Position numbers and translations under genes: made by a program. The notes under the pieces were generated by a model. That model was not told the origin of the DNA. It saw only the letters and a list, made by a program, of their open reading frames with translations, and did no database searches. This document shows positions 50,552 through 59,411 of a DNA stretch of 64,000 bases, piece by piece (the first letter of the stretch is position 1; each line of letters opens with the position of its first letter). Source of the DNA: a virus. The DNA lies in IMG/VR virus record IMGVR_UViG_3300022752_000022, positions 1 to 64,000 of that record; one strand, written 5' to 3'.

Positions 50552-53037
50552 CAAAATTTTATACCAATTTTGCAAGATGCGGTAATCAGATTCTTGTCCG
50601 TGGTTATGAAGATAAAGTTAGATTCAAAGATAAAATTGAATACAGCCCAACGCTTTATATACCATCACGAACAAGGACTGATTATCGGACCATTGAAGGA
50701 TACTTTGTTTCTCCTGTAGAACAAGGTACAATGCGTGACGCCTCTGAATTTATTAAGAAGTATGAAGAAGTAAAGAACTTCAAAGTTTACGGCACAACTA
50801 ATTACCATTATGCTTATATCAACGAAGCATATCCTGGTGAAATTGATTATGATCCATCATTAATTAAAATTGCAAACATTGACATTGAAGTCGGATCAGA
50901 AAACGGATTCCCTGAGCCAGCTGATGCTGTTGAACCAATCACGGCCATCACATTCAAATGCGATGGTAAGATTCAAGTGTTCGGCTTAGGCGATTTCAAC
51001 AATGATCGTGACGATGTATGGTATCAAAAATGTAAAGATGAAGCATCATTGATTCTTCGGTTTCTTGAAGAATGGGAGTCAACAGCACCAGATATCATTA
51101 CTGGTTGGAATATTCAATTTTTTGATATACCATACTTGTACAATAGAATCTTTAGATTGTTTGGTGAAACAACTGCTAAACGCCTTTCTCCATGGAGACT
51201 CATCGGCGAAAGAACTACAACAATCAATGGTAAAACACAAACAGTCTTTGAATTGACTGGTATCGCTACACTTGATTACTTAGAGATGTATCGAAAGTTT
51301 ACATATTCGCAACAAGAATCATATCGGTTAGATCACATCGCAAACGTTGAACTCGGTGAAAAGAAACTTGACTACTCCGAATATGAAAGTCTTCATCAGT
51401 TATATAAATTAAATCATCAAAAATTTATTGAGTATAACATCAAAGACGTTGAACTTGTTGATCGGCTTGAAGATAAGATGAAGTTGATTGACATGGTTCT
51501 TGCGCTCGCATATGACGCAAAAGTCAATATCACCGATGTGTTCACGCAGGTGCGAATGTGGGATACGTTAATTCATAATCACTTGATGGACAAAAAGATT
51601 GTTGTACCTCAAAAAGTCAATACCAATAAAGATGCTCAGTATGCAGGTGCTTATGTAAAAGAGCCGAAGATTGGTATGTATGATTGGGTTGTATCGTTTG
51701 ATCTGAACAGTCTATATCCACATTTGATCATGCAATACAATATTTCACCTGACACAATTATAGACGGTGAACACTACTCAGTCACGATTGATAATTTATT
51801 AGATCATAATAAGTCTTATCATGGTGAACATTGTATGGCGGCAAACGGACATTTGTTCAGGCGAGATAAACAAGGCTTTCTGCCTGAGATGATGCAAATG
51901 ATGTATGATGATCGGTCTAAGTATAAGCGATTGATGATTGAATGGCAAAAGAAGAAAGAGATTGCTAAGAATGCTGATGAAAAATTTGAATGCGAAAAAC
52001 AAATTTCAAAATATAAGAATCTTCAATTGGCCAAAAAAGTGCAATTGAACTCCGCTTACGGCGCACTTGGCAATAAATATTTTAGGTTCTTTGATATTCG
52101 GCAAGCAGAAGGTATCACGCTCTCTGGTCAGTTATCTATTCGTTGGATTGAAAACAAACTCAATGAGTTTATGAACAAACTGATGAAGACTGATAACCAA
52201 GATTATGTAATAGCATCTGATACAGATTCCATTTATCTAAACTTAGGTCCCCTTGTATTCAAAGTTTGGTCAGATAAGTCATCGTCAGAAATCGTGGAGC
52301 TTATCAATAAAGCATGTGAAACAAAATTTGAACCATTCATTGATAAATCATACCAAGAACTTGCAAACTACATGAATGCATTTGACCAGAAAATGCAAAT
52401 GAAGCGTGAAGTCATTGCAGACAAAGGTATCTGGACTGGTAAGAAGCATTACATTCTAAACGTCTATGATTCTGAAGGTGTTCGCTTTGTTGAACCAAAG
52501 ATGAAGATCATGGGTATTGAAGCAGTCAAATCTTCAACGCCTGCTGTATGCCGTGATAAAATTAAAGACGCTTTAAAGATTGTAATGAAAGGTGATGAAT
52601 CTGAATTGCAAGACTACATTGCAAATTTTAGAACAGAGTTTCATTCACTATCATTTGAAGATGTTGCATTTCCTAGAGGCGTTTCTGGTCTAACTAAATA
52701 TCGTGACGCAAAGGATCTTTATGCAAAAGGCACACCGATTCATGTTCGTGGCGCACTTGTCTATAATCATTTGTTAGAAAAGCACAAACTGACAAAGAAG
52801 TATCAGACAATCAAAGAAGGTGAAAAGATTAAATTCTGCTACATGAAGACGCCGAACTCATTCCAAGAAAATGTGATATCTATTGCAACAGTTTTGCCTA
52901 AAGAATTTGGCATTGAACAGTACATTGATTACGATACACAATTTGAAAAGACATTTGTTGAGCCGTTGCGTAACATCATTTCAACTATCAACTGGACTAC
53001 AGAATCAGTTGCATCTCTGGAGAGTTTTTTCGCATGA
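50548..53037 (+). CDS. gp43: Family B DNA polymerase gp43
   Basis: Replicative polymerase with 3'-5' exonuclease, 829 residues (T4 898). Exo I NIDIEVGSE (Asp112, Glu114), Exo II GWNIQFFDIPYL, Pol A SFDLNSLYPHLIMQY (Asp385), Pol B region KVQLNSAYGALGNKYFRFFD, Pol C SDTDSIYL (Asp558, Asp560), and a C-terminal clamp-binding-like SLESFFA. Uninterrupted, no intein or intron. Followed with 4-bp overlap by a conserved small gene. Confidence 0.96.
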   Translation: MTKFYTNFARCGNQILVRGYEDKVRFKDKIEYSPTLYIPSRTRTDYRTIEGYFVSPVEQGTMRDASEFIKKYEEVKNFKVYGTTNYHYAYINEAYPGEIDYDPSLIKIANIDIEVGSENGFPEPADAVEPITAITFKCDGKIQVFGLGDFNNDRDDVWYQKCKDEASLILRFLEEWESTAPDIITGWNIQFFDIPYLYNRIFRLFGETTAKRLSPWRLIGERTTTINGKTQTVFELTGIATLDYLEMYRKFTYSQQESYRLDHIANVELGEKKLDYSEYESLHQLYKLNHQKFIEYNIKDVELVDRLEDKMKLIDMVLALAYDAKVNITDVFTQVRMWDTLIHNHLMDKKIVVPQKVNTNKDAQYAGAYVKEPKIGMYDWVVSFDLNSLYPHLIMQYNISPDTIIDGEHYSVTIDNLLDHNKSYHGEHCMAANGHLFRRDKQGFLPEMMQMMYDDRSKYKRLMIEWQKKKEIAKNADEKFECEKQISKYKNLQLAKKVQLNSAYGALGNKYFRFFDIRQAEGITLSGQLSIRWIENKLNEFMNKLMKTDNQDYVIASDTDSIYLNLGPLVFKVWSDKSSSEIVELINKACETKFEPFIDKSYQELANYMNAFDQKMQMKREVIADKGIWTGKKHYILNVYDSEGVRFVEPKMKIMGIEAVKSSTPAVCRDKIKDALKIVMKGDESELQDYIANFRTEFHSLSFEDVAFPRGVSGLTKYRDAKDLYAKGTPIHVRGALVYNHLLEKHKLTKKYQTIKEGEKIKFCYMKTPNSFQENVISIATVLPKEFGIEQYIDYDTQFEKTFVEPLRNIISTINWTTESVASLESFFA

Positions 53038-53432
53038 CTACGATACCGCAAGAATATTTAGGACTGAGAACATCAGAAGATTTTGGTTTCAGTGCAATAG
53101 ATGAAACTGAAGTCAAACAAACTGTCAATGAAAATACATTGGAGACAACCGTCATTCGTGAAGTTGTTTCTACTTCAAACGAAGCAGTTACAAGAATTGA
53201 AGCGAAAATGGACCAAATTCTATCATTATACAATGATGGTAAATTGGGGCTTGATGCAGAGCGAAAGCAAATGCAAGAAGATGTCAGAGGTAAATTGACT
53301 GAACTTGAAAAATTGATTATGCCTTTGTTAGTGAATCTCATGAAAAATCCTGATAAAGAATATATCTATTGGCCAAACAGAAAAGAAAAGATTCAAGAAC
53401 AAATTGATAAAGTGTTATCACTGACGAGATAA
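53034..53432 (+). CDS. Conserved phage protein downstream of polymerase, 132 aa
   Basis: SEDFGFSAIDETEVKQTVNE then a helical coiled segment and PDKEYIYWPNRKEKIQEQID at the C-terminus. Genes with this ending are common next to the four-helix membrane protein in aquatic T4-like phages. No catalytic motif. Its stop shares a base with the start of the membrane protein gene, so co-translation and joint function are likely. Confidence 0.7.
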   Translation: MTTIPQEYLGLRTSEDFGFSAIDETEVKQTVNENTLETTVIREVVSTSNEAVTRIEAKMDQILSLYNDGKLGLDAERKQMQEDVRGKLTELEKLIMPLLVNLMKNPDKEYIYWPNRKEKIQEQIDKVLSLTR

Positions 53433-54172
53433 TGTTCACACTTCTTCTATTCTTCACCGCTATAGGTATATCAGCGGTTGCAGCGTATTTTTCTATTGTA
53501 GGTTTGATATCAATCTTTACAGCAAGCCCTATAGCAATCGCAATCATGGGAGGTTCACTTGAACTTGGTAAACTTGTCACAGCATCTTTTCTCTATCGGT
53601 ATTGGTATAGTATTCACATTACTTTGCGGATTTACTTCACTACTACTGTTATCATTCTTAGTATCATTACTAGTCTTGGCATTTTTGGTTATTTGTCTCA
53701 GTCTCATTCTGGTTCAGGTGTGGATTATGTTACCAATTCTACAAGAATCGACAACCTTAACGAGAGACTTTCTATTGAAAAAAATAGACTGGAGATTCTA
53801 CTTAAGCAATCTGCTGGATATGCTCAACCCAATCAAAAATTGGAGCGACAAATTTCAGATACGCAGAACAAAATCGAGATTTTAACCAAAGAGATTCTAC
53901 CGCTTAAAGTAGAGAAGAACAAAGGCAATGCTGAAATTGGTGCGATCAGATATGTCGCTGAGTTGATTTATGGTAAGAATGATTTTGATACGATAGAAAA
54001 AGCTGTACAATGGATCATTATTGTGTTAATATGTGTCTTTGATCCACTTGCTATTCTATTATTGATCGCAGCAAATCATACACTTAAAATACGAAATTCT
54101 GGTGTAACAACCATTGAGCCGATTGCAATGGATGAAGAGAAACTGAAAAACGTTACGAAATTTGGAGATTAA
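53432..54172 (+). CDS. Membrane protein with coiled-coil domain, 246 aa
   Basis: Three hydrophobic segments in the N-terminal 95 residues (around 2-30, 34-50 and 64-90: TLLLFFTAIGISAVAAYFSI, IYFTTTVIILSIITSLGIFG). A ~70-residue soluble coiled coil (TRIDNLNERLSIEKNRLEIL onward) and a final membrane helix (QWIIIVLICVFDPLAILLLI) follow. Probably an inner-membrane protein with a cytoplasmic or periplasmic rod. It is coupled to the preceding 132-aa gene and precedes uvsX. Function unknown. Position is conserved among related phages, and a link to membrane-attached replication or superinfection exclusion is only a guess. Confidence 0.75.
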   Translation: MFTLLLFFTAIGISAVAAYFSIVGLISIFTASPIAIAIMGGSLELGKLVTASFLYRYWYSIHITLRIYFTTTVIILSIITSLGIFGYLSQSHSGSGVDYVTNSTRIDNLNERLSIEKNRLEILLKQSAGYAQPNQKLERQISDTQNKIEILTKEILPLKVEKNKGNAEIGAIRYVAELIYGKNDFDTIEKAVQWIIIVLICVFDPLAILLLIAANHTLKIRNSGVTTIEPIAMDEEKLKNVTKFGD

Positions 54173-54175
54173 TAT

Positions 54176-55072
54176 ATGAGCAATTTTTTCACATCTTTGG
54201 TGGAACAGTTGAAAGATGAAGATACGAAAATTCTTGCGGATGGTGGTGCGTCTGCTGAGTACACTGGTTGTATTGACACTGGATCTTATGCTCTTAATGC
54301 TCTACTTAGCGGTAGTATTTATGGCGGTGTTCCTAATAATAAAGTAACAGCATTTGCAGGCGAATCTGCTACTGGTAAAACTTTTTTTGTCTTGGGTGTT
54401 GTCAAACGATTTTTAGATGATCATCCTGAAGGTGGTGTGATTTACTTTGATACTGAAGCAGCAGTCACCAAGAACATGATGGAATCAAGAGGTATTGATA
54501 CAAAACGTGTAGTCATCTCTGAGCCTGATACAATTCAAAAGTTTAGACATACAGCGTTACAAATTATAGAAAAGTATTCTGCACAGTCTAAAGATAAACG
54601 AAAGCCTATGATGATGGTGCTTGATTCTCAAGGCCAATTATCTTCAACGAAAGAAATGGAAGATAGTTCAGATGGTAAAGAAACACGAGACATGACAAAA
54701 TCTCAGTTGATCAAAGCAACGTTTCGTGTTCTTAATTTGAAACTTGCAAAGATCAATGTGCCACTCATTGTAACGAATCATGTGTATGATGTTGTTGGAT
54801 GTGCATTGGCAGGAACTAAAATTCAAACTATAGACAAATTAAAAAATATTGAAGATATTTTGGTTGGCGATTATGTAAGAACCATGGTTGGAAATAAAAA
54901 AGTAACTCAAACTTTTAAGTATGAGTGTGACCATTATTATGAAATCGAAATGGAAAATAATTACAAATATTATTTGACTGAAGAACACAAATTAATGATT
55001 CAAGATGGAACATGGAAAAAAGTAAAAGATTTAACAGTAGAAGATGTTGTCATTAATGTCGGAACTATTTAA
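54176..55072 (+). CDS. uvsX: UvsX recombinase N-terminal part fused to N-half of a split intein
   Basis: Residues 1-208 are the RecA/Rad51-like core of T4 UvsX: Walker A AGESATGKT (61-69), FDTEAAVTKNMMESRGID, MMMVLDSQGQLSS (Walker B), NVPLIVTNHVYDVVG. At Cys209 (base 54800) an intein N-domain starts: block A CALAGTKIQ, block B LTEEHKLMI, 90 residues to the stop at 55072. The remaining recombinase is encoded separately from 55741 after a C-intein. The break lies in the DNA-binding L2 loop. A functional UvsX (208+144 residues) requires trans-splicing. The 3' end overlaps the antisense endonuclease by 42 bp. Confidence 0.95.
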   Translation: MSNFFTSLVEQLKDEDTKILADGGASAEYTGCIDTGSYALNALLSGSIYGGVPNNKVTAFAGESATGKTFFVLGVVKRFLDDHPEGGVIYFDTEAAVTKNMMESRGIDTKRVVISEPDTIQKFRHTALQIIEKYSAQSKDKRKPMMMVLDSQGQLSSTKEMEDSSDGKETRDMTKSQLIKATFRVLNLKLAKINVPLIVTNHVYDVVGCALAGTKIQTIDKLKNIEDILVGDYVRTMVGNKKVTQTFKYECDHYYEIEMENNYKYYLTEEHKLMIQDGTWKKVKDLTVEDVVINVGTI

Positions 55073-55681
55073 TATTTTTCTGAGATGAAAATAGGAGTAT
55101 GGTGATTTGTTTGAAGCCTCTCTAATAGAATCATATATGATACCATCAACAGATATTTTCTTAGATTTTGGACTATTTTTTCTTTTAGCAATTTTAGAAG
55201 ATTCTGTTGACATGGCGTTTTTCCATTTATCTGATTTTTTTCTCGCATCAGATAATTTTTGAGACATATTATTTTTTATATAATTTTCTCTCATTAATTC
55301 TCTTAAATTTTCATCAATATGTCTATTTTGAAATTTTTCATTTTTCCAAGCAAGTTTTAATGACTCGGATATTTTTTGCTTATGACTATCAGTAATAATT
55401 TGTTTTTTTCTGGATTCTCGTATCTTATTAATCCATTTTTCTTTTCTGCTTGAATTTAAGAGAAATTTATTAAATCCATTATTAGCTAATAATATGCGTT
55501 CTTCTTCAGTCATTTTTCTACCAGAAAGACATTCCCAAGCAATTTTGTCTTCGATTTTTCTATACTTTTCCCAAAGAATTCTATGCGCTTCTGCGTGTTC
55601 TTCTATAGTTAATTCTACTAAATTCTCTGAATCATCTGATCCACCCATATGTTTTGGGATAATGTGATGAATATGTTTCAT
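55031..55681 (-). CDS. HNH homing endonuclease between uvsX intein halves
   Basis: Minus-strand ORF, 216 residues, the only clear minus-strand gene of the window. HNH motif at the N-terminus (KHIHHIIPKHMGGSDDSENL then VELTIEEHAEAHRILW: His5/His6, Asn20, His29/His33). Then NUMOD3-like helices (SHKQKISESLKLAWKNEKFQ) and a C-terminal NUMOD1/IENR1-like DNA-binding segment (ISVDGIIYDSIREASNKS). It would cut an intein-less uvsX and copy the whole insertion by recombination. No clear ribosome site is seen upstream of its ATG. Convergent with the N-half and divergent from the C-half. Confidence 0.9.
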   Translation of the reverse strand: MKHIHHIIPKHMGGSDDSENLVELTIEEHAEAHRILWEKYRKIEDKIAWECLSGRKMTEEERILLANNGFNKFLLNSSRKEKWINKIRESRKKQIITDSHKQKISESLKLAWKNEKFQNRHIDENLRELMRENYIKNNMSQKLSDARKKSDKWKNAMSTESSKIAKRKNSPKSKKISVDGIIYDSIREASNKSPYSYFHLRKILNSSDINDNIFYC

Positions 55682-55740
55682 AGATGTGTTCGTTTTACTA
55701 TATTGTAGACATGATTATTTATAAAAAAGGAGTTTTTAAA

Positions 55741-56298
55741 ATGACTAGTGGTTTAAAAATTAAAAACATTAAAAAAATTGAGTGTGAAAATACTTCAGTT
55801 TTTGATTTTGAAGTTGAAGATGCACATCATTATATTCTAGAGGATGGCACAGTATCTCACAATTCTTATGTGCCAACGAAAGAAATGAGTGGTGGTTCAG
55901 GTTTGAAGTATACAGCATCCACAATTATATATCTTTCAAAGAAGAAAGAAAAAGACGGCACTGAAGTGATTGGTAACATTGTAAAAGCAAGATTGTATAA
56001 GAGCCGATTGACTAAGGAAAATAAAGATGTGGAAGTCAAAATCACCTATGACAAAGGGTTGGATCGACACTATGGTCTCCTCGACATCGCAGAAAAATAT
56101 AACATACTCAAAAAAGTATCAACACGATACGAATTACCAGACGGATCAAAAGTATTCGGTAAAGCAATCAACGACAATCCAGAAAAGTATTGGACCAAAG
56201 AACTCCTGGATATGATTGATGAAGTATGCAAGAAAGAATTCATGTACGGTCAACTTAATGAAATACCAGCTGAGGAGTTAGATAATGAAACTGAATGA
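55741..56298 (+). CDS. uvsX: C-half of split intein fused to UvsX C-terminal part
   Basis: ATG 55741 is preceded by AAGGAG at optimal 8-bp spacing, so the C-half is translated independently (upstream in-frame ATGs at 55684 and 55711 lack such a site). Residues 1-41 are the intein C-domain: block [15 protein letters not shown] and block G DGTVSHN, ending in His-Asn. Ser42 (base 55864) is the +1 extein residue, then [20 protein letters not shown] continues UvsX exactly from the N-half break. 144 extein residues follow, with an acidic C-terminus as in UvsX. Confidence 0.95.
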   Translation: MTSGLKIKNIKKIECENTSVFDFEVEDAHHYILEDGTVSHNSYVPTKEMSGGSGLKYTASTIIYLSKKKEKDGTEVIGNIVKARLYKSRLTKENKDVEVKITYDKGLDRHYGLLDIAEKYNILKKVSTRYELPDGSKVFGKAINDNPEKYWTKELLDMIDEVCKKEFMYGQLNEIPAEELDNETE

Positions 56299-56593
56299 AG
56301 ATTTTAAAATAACCGACTACGATCACACCGTAGCGAATACCGCAGTTTTAGAATTAATCGGTGGTGTTCATGATGGTGTTAAATTCTATTTCGGTACAAT
56401 GAGCGTTGAAGAAGCTAATGATGAGGGCATTCTTCATTTTGAATATAGCACAGTCGGCGACTATGAAAAGACTTTGACAGAGCAAGACAAAGCTGAGTTT
56501 GACAAAATGATGGGCGATGTAGTATTATCTATTCTTATGGATAACCTTGAAAAAAGAGAACACGAGAATGCGAATCGAAAACAAGATTCTTAA
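56285..56593 (+). CDS. Conserved phage protein between uvsX and helicase, 102 aa
   Basis: [20 protein letters not shown] then [20 protein letters not shown] and an acidic helical C-terminus. Such a small protein commonly lies between uvsX and 41 in aquatic T4-like phages. It overlaps uvsX by 14 bp and the helicase by 26 bp. No motif. Function unknown, though its position in the recombination/replication operon suggests an accessory role. Confidence 0.7.
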   Translation: MKLNEDFKITDYDHTVANTAVLELIGGVHDGVKFYFGTMSVEEANDEGILHFEYSTVGDYEKTLTEQDKAEFDKMMGDVVLSILMDNLEKREHENANRKQDS

Positions 56594-57956
56594 ACACTTA
56601 CTACTAGACGAAGACTTTACACGCAAAACATTACCATTTCTGAAGAGTGAATATTTTCATGACGGTGCAGACAAAACACTCTTCACACAAATCAACGACT
56701 ATATCATTAAGTATAACACACTGCCTACATACGAAGCATTGGTTATAGAGATTGACAAAAAGAACTTAACCGAATCCTTATACAAAGAAACGATAGGAAG
56801 ACTTGATGAGATTGTTCAGAATAAAGAAACATCTGATACCAAATGGCTCATTGACACAGCAGAGTCCTTCTGTAAAGACAAAGCTGTCTACAATGCTATC
56901 ATGCAAAGTATCCAGATTCTTGACGCAAGTAGTAAAGGCACACTGGACAAAGGGAGCATTCCTACTCTTCTTGCTGACGCTCTATCAGTTGCTTTCGATA
57001 ATCATATCGGTCATGATTTCCTCGATGATGCCGATCCACGGTACGAGTTTTATCATAAAATAGAACAGCGAATTCCTTTTGATCTTGATTATCTGAATCG
57101 CATCACGAAGGGTGGTCTACCAGAAAAAACGCTGAATATTATTTTAGCTGGCACTGGTGTCGGAAAATCCTTGTTTATGTGTCATTGTGCAGCATCTAAT
57201 TTAACTCTAGGCAAGAATGTCCTGTATATTACACTTGAAATGGCCGAAGAACGAATTGCAGAGCGAATTGATGCTAATTTATTGAACATTGATTTAGATA
57301 AGTTGATCGCATTACCGAAAGAATCTTATTTGAAAAAGATAGAACGATTAAGATCCAACACTACAGGTAAACTAATTATCAAAGAGTATCCTACTGCAAG
57401 TGCGAATGTTTCTCATTTCAAACATTTACTCAATGAGTTGAAACTGAAAAAGCAGTTTATACCAGATATCATTTACATCGACTACCTGAATATTTGTTCA
57501 TCTTCACGCATCAAACAAGGATCCAATGTCAATTCTTATACTTATGTCAAAGCGATTGCTGAAGAACTTCGTGGATTAGCAGTTGAAACAAAGGTGCCGG
57601 TGATCTCGGCCACGCAAACCACGAGAGGTGGCTACGATAATTCTGATGTCAGTCTAACAGACACTTCGGAGTCATTTGGATTGCCGGCCACGGCGGATTT
57701 GATGTTTGCTTTGATTTCGACTGAGGAGTTGGCTGATTTGAATCAGATCATGGTCAAACAGTTGAAAAATCGCTACAGTGATCCGACGACAAACAAAAGA
57801 TTTGTCATAGGGGTTGACAGGGCGAAGATGAAGCTGTATGATGTAGAACAAGTGGCTCAGAACGGTTTGATGGACAACGGGCAAGTAGATAAACCAGCAT
57901 TTGACAGCACACCGACGGGCAAGAAGACTTCTAAATTTGATGGTTTTAAGATGTAA
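56568..57956 (+). CDS. gp41: Replicative helicase gp41 (DnaB-like)
   Basis: Hexameric helicase of the primosome, 462 residues from ATG 56568 (T4 475). Walker [21 protein letters not shown] near residue 196, Walker [16 protein letters not shown] near 300, DnaB motif [20 protein letters not shown] near 405. An ATG at 56547 adds 7 residues without a better ribosome site. Notably uninterrupted, although gp41 is a known intein host in related environmental phages. Confidence 0.94.
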   Translation: MRIENKILKHLLLDEDFTRKTLPFLKSEYFHDGADKTLFTQINDYIIKYNTLPTYEALVIEIDKKNLTESLYKETIGRLDEIVQNKETSDTKWLIDTAESFCKDKAVYNAIMQSIQILDASSKGTLDKGSIPTLLADALSVAFDNHIGHDFLDDADPRYEFYHKIEQRIPFDLDYLNRITKGGLPEKTLNIILAGTGVGKSLFMCHCAASNLTLGKNVLYITLEMAEERIAERIDANLLNIDLDKLIALPKESYLKKIERLRSNTTGKLIIKEYPTASANVSHFKHLLNELKLKKQFIPDIIYIDYLNICSSSRIKQGSNVNSYTYVKAIAEELRGLAVETKVPVISATQTTRGGYDNSDVSLTDTSESFGLPATADLMFALISTEELADLNQIMVKQLKNRYSDPTTNKRFVIGVDRAKMKLYDVEQVAQNGLMDNGQVDKPAFDSTPTGKKTSKFDGFKM

Positions 57957-57964
57957 CTTTGATC

Positions 57965-58189
57965 ATGACATTCAATCCATTACATAAAGTCGGTTACAGT
58001 GCGTGTACCGGTGCAGAAATGTTCCTTGTAAAAGATACATACTATGTTGTTTTTGAACAACAAGTCGTAGCATTTTCCAAATTTAAAGAAGACTGTTTTA
58101 TGAAAATGCTTGATAAAGACTTGATTGGAGAAGTGTTGCGTAAAAACAACGTGATGTTGACAAAGAACGTTTATTCAAGTATCATGTAA
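57965..58189 (+). CDS. Small hypothetical protein, 74 aa
   Basis: Follows the helicase closely and starts at ATG 57965. Mixed alpha/beta with [20 protein letters not shown] then [20 protein letters not shown]. No recognised family. Possibly a helicase-operon accessory protein as in related phages. Confidence 0.6.
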   Translation: MTFNPLHKVGYSACTGAEMFLVKDTYYVVFEQQVVAFSKFKEDCFMKMLDKDLIGEVLRKNNVMLTKNVYSSIM

Positions 58190-58215
58190 GTATGATTAAA
58201 AGTGGAGAAATTGAC

Positions 58216-58359
58216 ATGGCTGAGAAAGAACTTTTGATTGAGTTTTATCGTGATTTTATTGCATCAATCATTGACACAGGTGATTTAGAATTATTCCTAA
58301 AGACGATGAATGAAGAAGTTGAAATGCTGATGCCTCCAAATGGTGAAACGATTCACTAA
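58216..58359 (+). CDS. Small acidic helical protein, 47 aa
   Basis: MAEKELLIEFYRDFIASIID then TGDLELFLKTMNEEVEMLMP: a hydrophobic/acidic amphipathic helix pair. ATG 58216 follows GTGGAGAAATTGAC. An in-frame ATG at 58192 precedes that site. Unknown function. Confidence 0.55.
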   Translation: MAEKELLIEFYRDFIASIIDTGDLELFLKTMNEEVEMLMPPNGETIH

Positions 58360-58360
58360 T

Positions 58361-58489
58361 ATGATAGAATACATACTGAAATATGATATTGCTATGAGGC
58401 TCTGGAATGCTTACTCTAGCATCAATATGACATTGACTGAAATGTTTTTACCACCAACCGTATTATTAATCGTACTATATTTTATATGA
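58361..58489 (+). CDS. Small membrane peptide, 42 aa
   Basis: MIEYILKYDIAMRLWNAYSS then MTLTEMFLPPTVLLIVLYFI: the last ~18 residues form one hydrophobic membrane helix. Starts 1 bp after the preceding stop and overlaps the following gene by 4 bp (ATGA), which supports its being real. Confidence 0.5.
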   Translation: MIEYILKYDIAMRLWNAYSSINMTLTEMFLPPTVLLIVLYFI

Positions 58490-58836
58490 TTATACACTCA
58501 CCGACCAAATTCAGGGGCAAGAAGAAGTGGTCCTCCGCTGACGCAAAGCGAAAGGATGCTGAACTTCAAGCGGAGTGGCAAGAATTCTTAAGCAAAAATC
58601 AGCCCACCATGAAGACTGTAAAAAAGTCTACATACACGCCTCCAAAGACTTATGTCCGTGATTTACCAGTCTATCCAAGTCACTCCACCACGCTACCAGC
58701 CACTTGCACAAAGCCGGTTGAGGGTAAAGTGTACACTGGCACTAAAATGATCGGCATAGGGACTCTCCACAAGTCCAATGCAGTGCCTATCTTCAGCGAA
58801 GAGGAAGCTAAGGATCAAGCGACGATGCGCCGATGA
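58486..58836 (+). CDS. Conserved phage protein, 116 aa
   Basis: IIHSPTKFRGKKKWSSADAK at the N-terminus, a Thr/Pro-rich middle (KKSTYTPPKTYVRDLPVYPS) and a conserved C-terminus (CTKPVEGKVYTGTKMIGIGT then LHKSNAVPIFSEEEAKDQA). Proteins with this C-terminus are widespread in aquatic T4-like phages, function unknown. GC is somewhat higher than in neighbours. A late promoter follows directly. Confidence 0.72.
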   Translation: MIIHSPTKFRGKKKWSSADAKRKDAELQAEWQEFLSKNQPTMKTVKKSTYTPPKTYVRDLPVYPSHSTTLPATCTKPVEGKVYTGTKMIGIGTLHKSNAVPIFSEEEAKDQATMRR

Positions 58837-58838
58837 AT

Positions 58839-58871
58839 TATAAATAGTCCATTCAATCACTGGATGGACTA
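58839..58871 (+). promoter_or_regulatory. Late promoter and start-proximal hairpin before the KxDG gene
   Basis: Perfect TATAAATA (58839-58846) overlaps an 8-bp perfect inverted repeat TAGTCCAT (58845-58852) / ATGGACTA (58864-58871). The right arm ends at the base before ATG 58872 and includes the only SD-like bases (GGATGG). A transcript starting ~6 bp after the octamer would lack part of the left arm, while read-through mRNA from upstream would form the whole hairpin. Confidence 0.7.
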
Positions 58872-59369
58872 ATGAAATTTTTAGAATACATAGCCGAAGC
58901 AACATCAGGCAAAAATCTACATATGGAGCACATTGAGGATAATATTCTCAATGGCGGCGTCTACGGCGCTAGGGAAGCAATCAACTTCCTACGCAAAGTC
59001 CGTGACATGCTTGCGGGCAATTCCGAATCCAAAGTCAATATCACAGTCAAATGGGATGGATGTATCCACGAAGATACAATCGTTCTCACAAATCTTGGTG
59101 ATATGACAATCAAAGAAATAGTAGAGCGATGTCAATGGGACGATAGTCTTATGGTCATGGGCAAGGAATTGGATCTACCATCAAAACCTAATCGCATGGT
59201 TCCTATTTTGGGCGGAATGTTTCAGAATGGAAATAAAAAATGGGTTGAAATTCAACTAGAAGATGGAACAAAATATAAAATGACTGAAGATCATGAGGTG
59301 CATACAGCTAATCGTGGATGGGTAAAAGCATGTGAATTGACTAAAGATGACGATATTACCGAATTATAA
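58872..59369 (+). CDS. KxDG nucleotidyltransferase-like protein, N-part fused to N-half of a split intein
   Basis: Residues 1-63 are the host protein N-terminus (KFLEYIAEATSGKNLHMEHI ... NITVKWDG). K60-W61-D62-G63 matches motif I (KxDG) of ATP-dependent ligases and capping enzymes, where Lys is nucleotidylated. Immediately after Gly63 the intein begins at Cys64 (base 59061): block A CIHEDTIVLTNLGDMTIKEI, block B KMTEDHEVHTANRGWVKACE, 102 residues to the stop. The C-part is encoded from 60044. The identity as a ligase is inferred from motif I only. The protein family itself (415 residues after splicing) is common in aquatic T4-like phages. Confidence 0.9.
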   Translation: MKFLEYIAEATSGKNLHMEHIEDNILNGGVYGAREAINFLRKVRDMLAGNSESKVNITVKWDGCIHEDTIVLTNLGDMTIKEIVERCQWDDSLMVMGKELDLPSKPNRMVPILGGMFQNGNKKWVEIQLEDGTKYKMTEDHEVHTANRGWVKACELTKDDDITEL

Positions 59370-59403
59370 AGTGTGATGGTAATCATCTCAAAATGTCTTC
59401 TTT

Positions 59404-59411
59404 TATAAATA
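59404..59411 (+). promoter_or_regulatory. Late promoter directly before the second homing endonuclease
   Basis: Perfect TATAAATA, 20 bp before ATG 59431, with AAAAAGGAGAATGCG as ribosome site. It lies inside the 61-bp gap after the N-intein stop, so the endonuclease and C-half have their own late transcript. Confidence 0.75.

Noticed and set aside
50548-53037. Further inteins or introns in polymerase 43, helicase 41 or terminase 17
   Set aside because: All three read through without an intein block A/G or an interrupting frame. Catalytic motifs are contiguous.
55720-55727. TATAAAAA as a late promoter for the UvsX C-half
   Set aside because: One mismatch, and the predicted start would fall inside the ribosome site, removing it from the mRNA.
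55684-55740. Upstream starts for the UvsX C-half
   Set aside because: They add 19 residues before the C-intein but have no ribosome site. AAGGAG lies ideally before ATG 55741.
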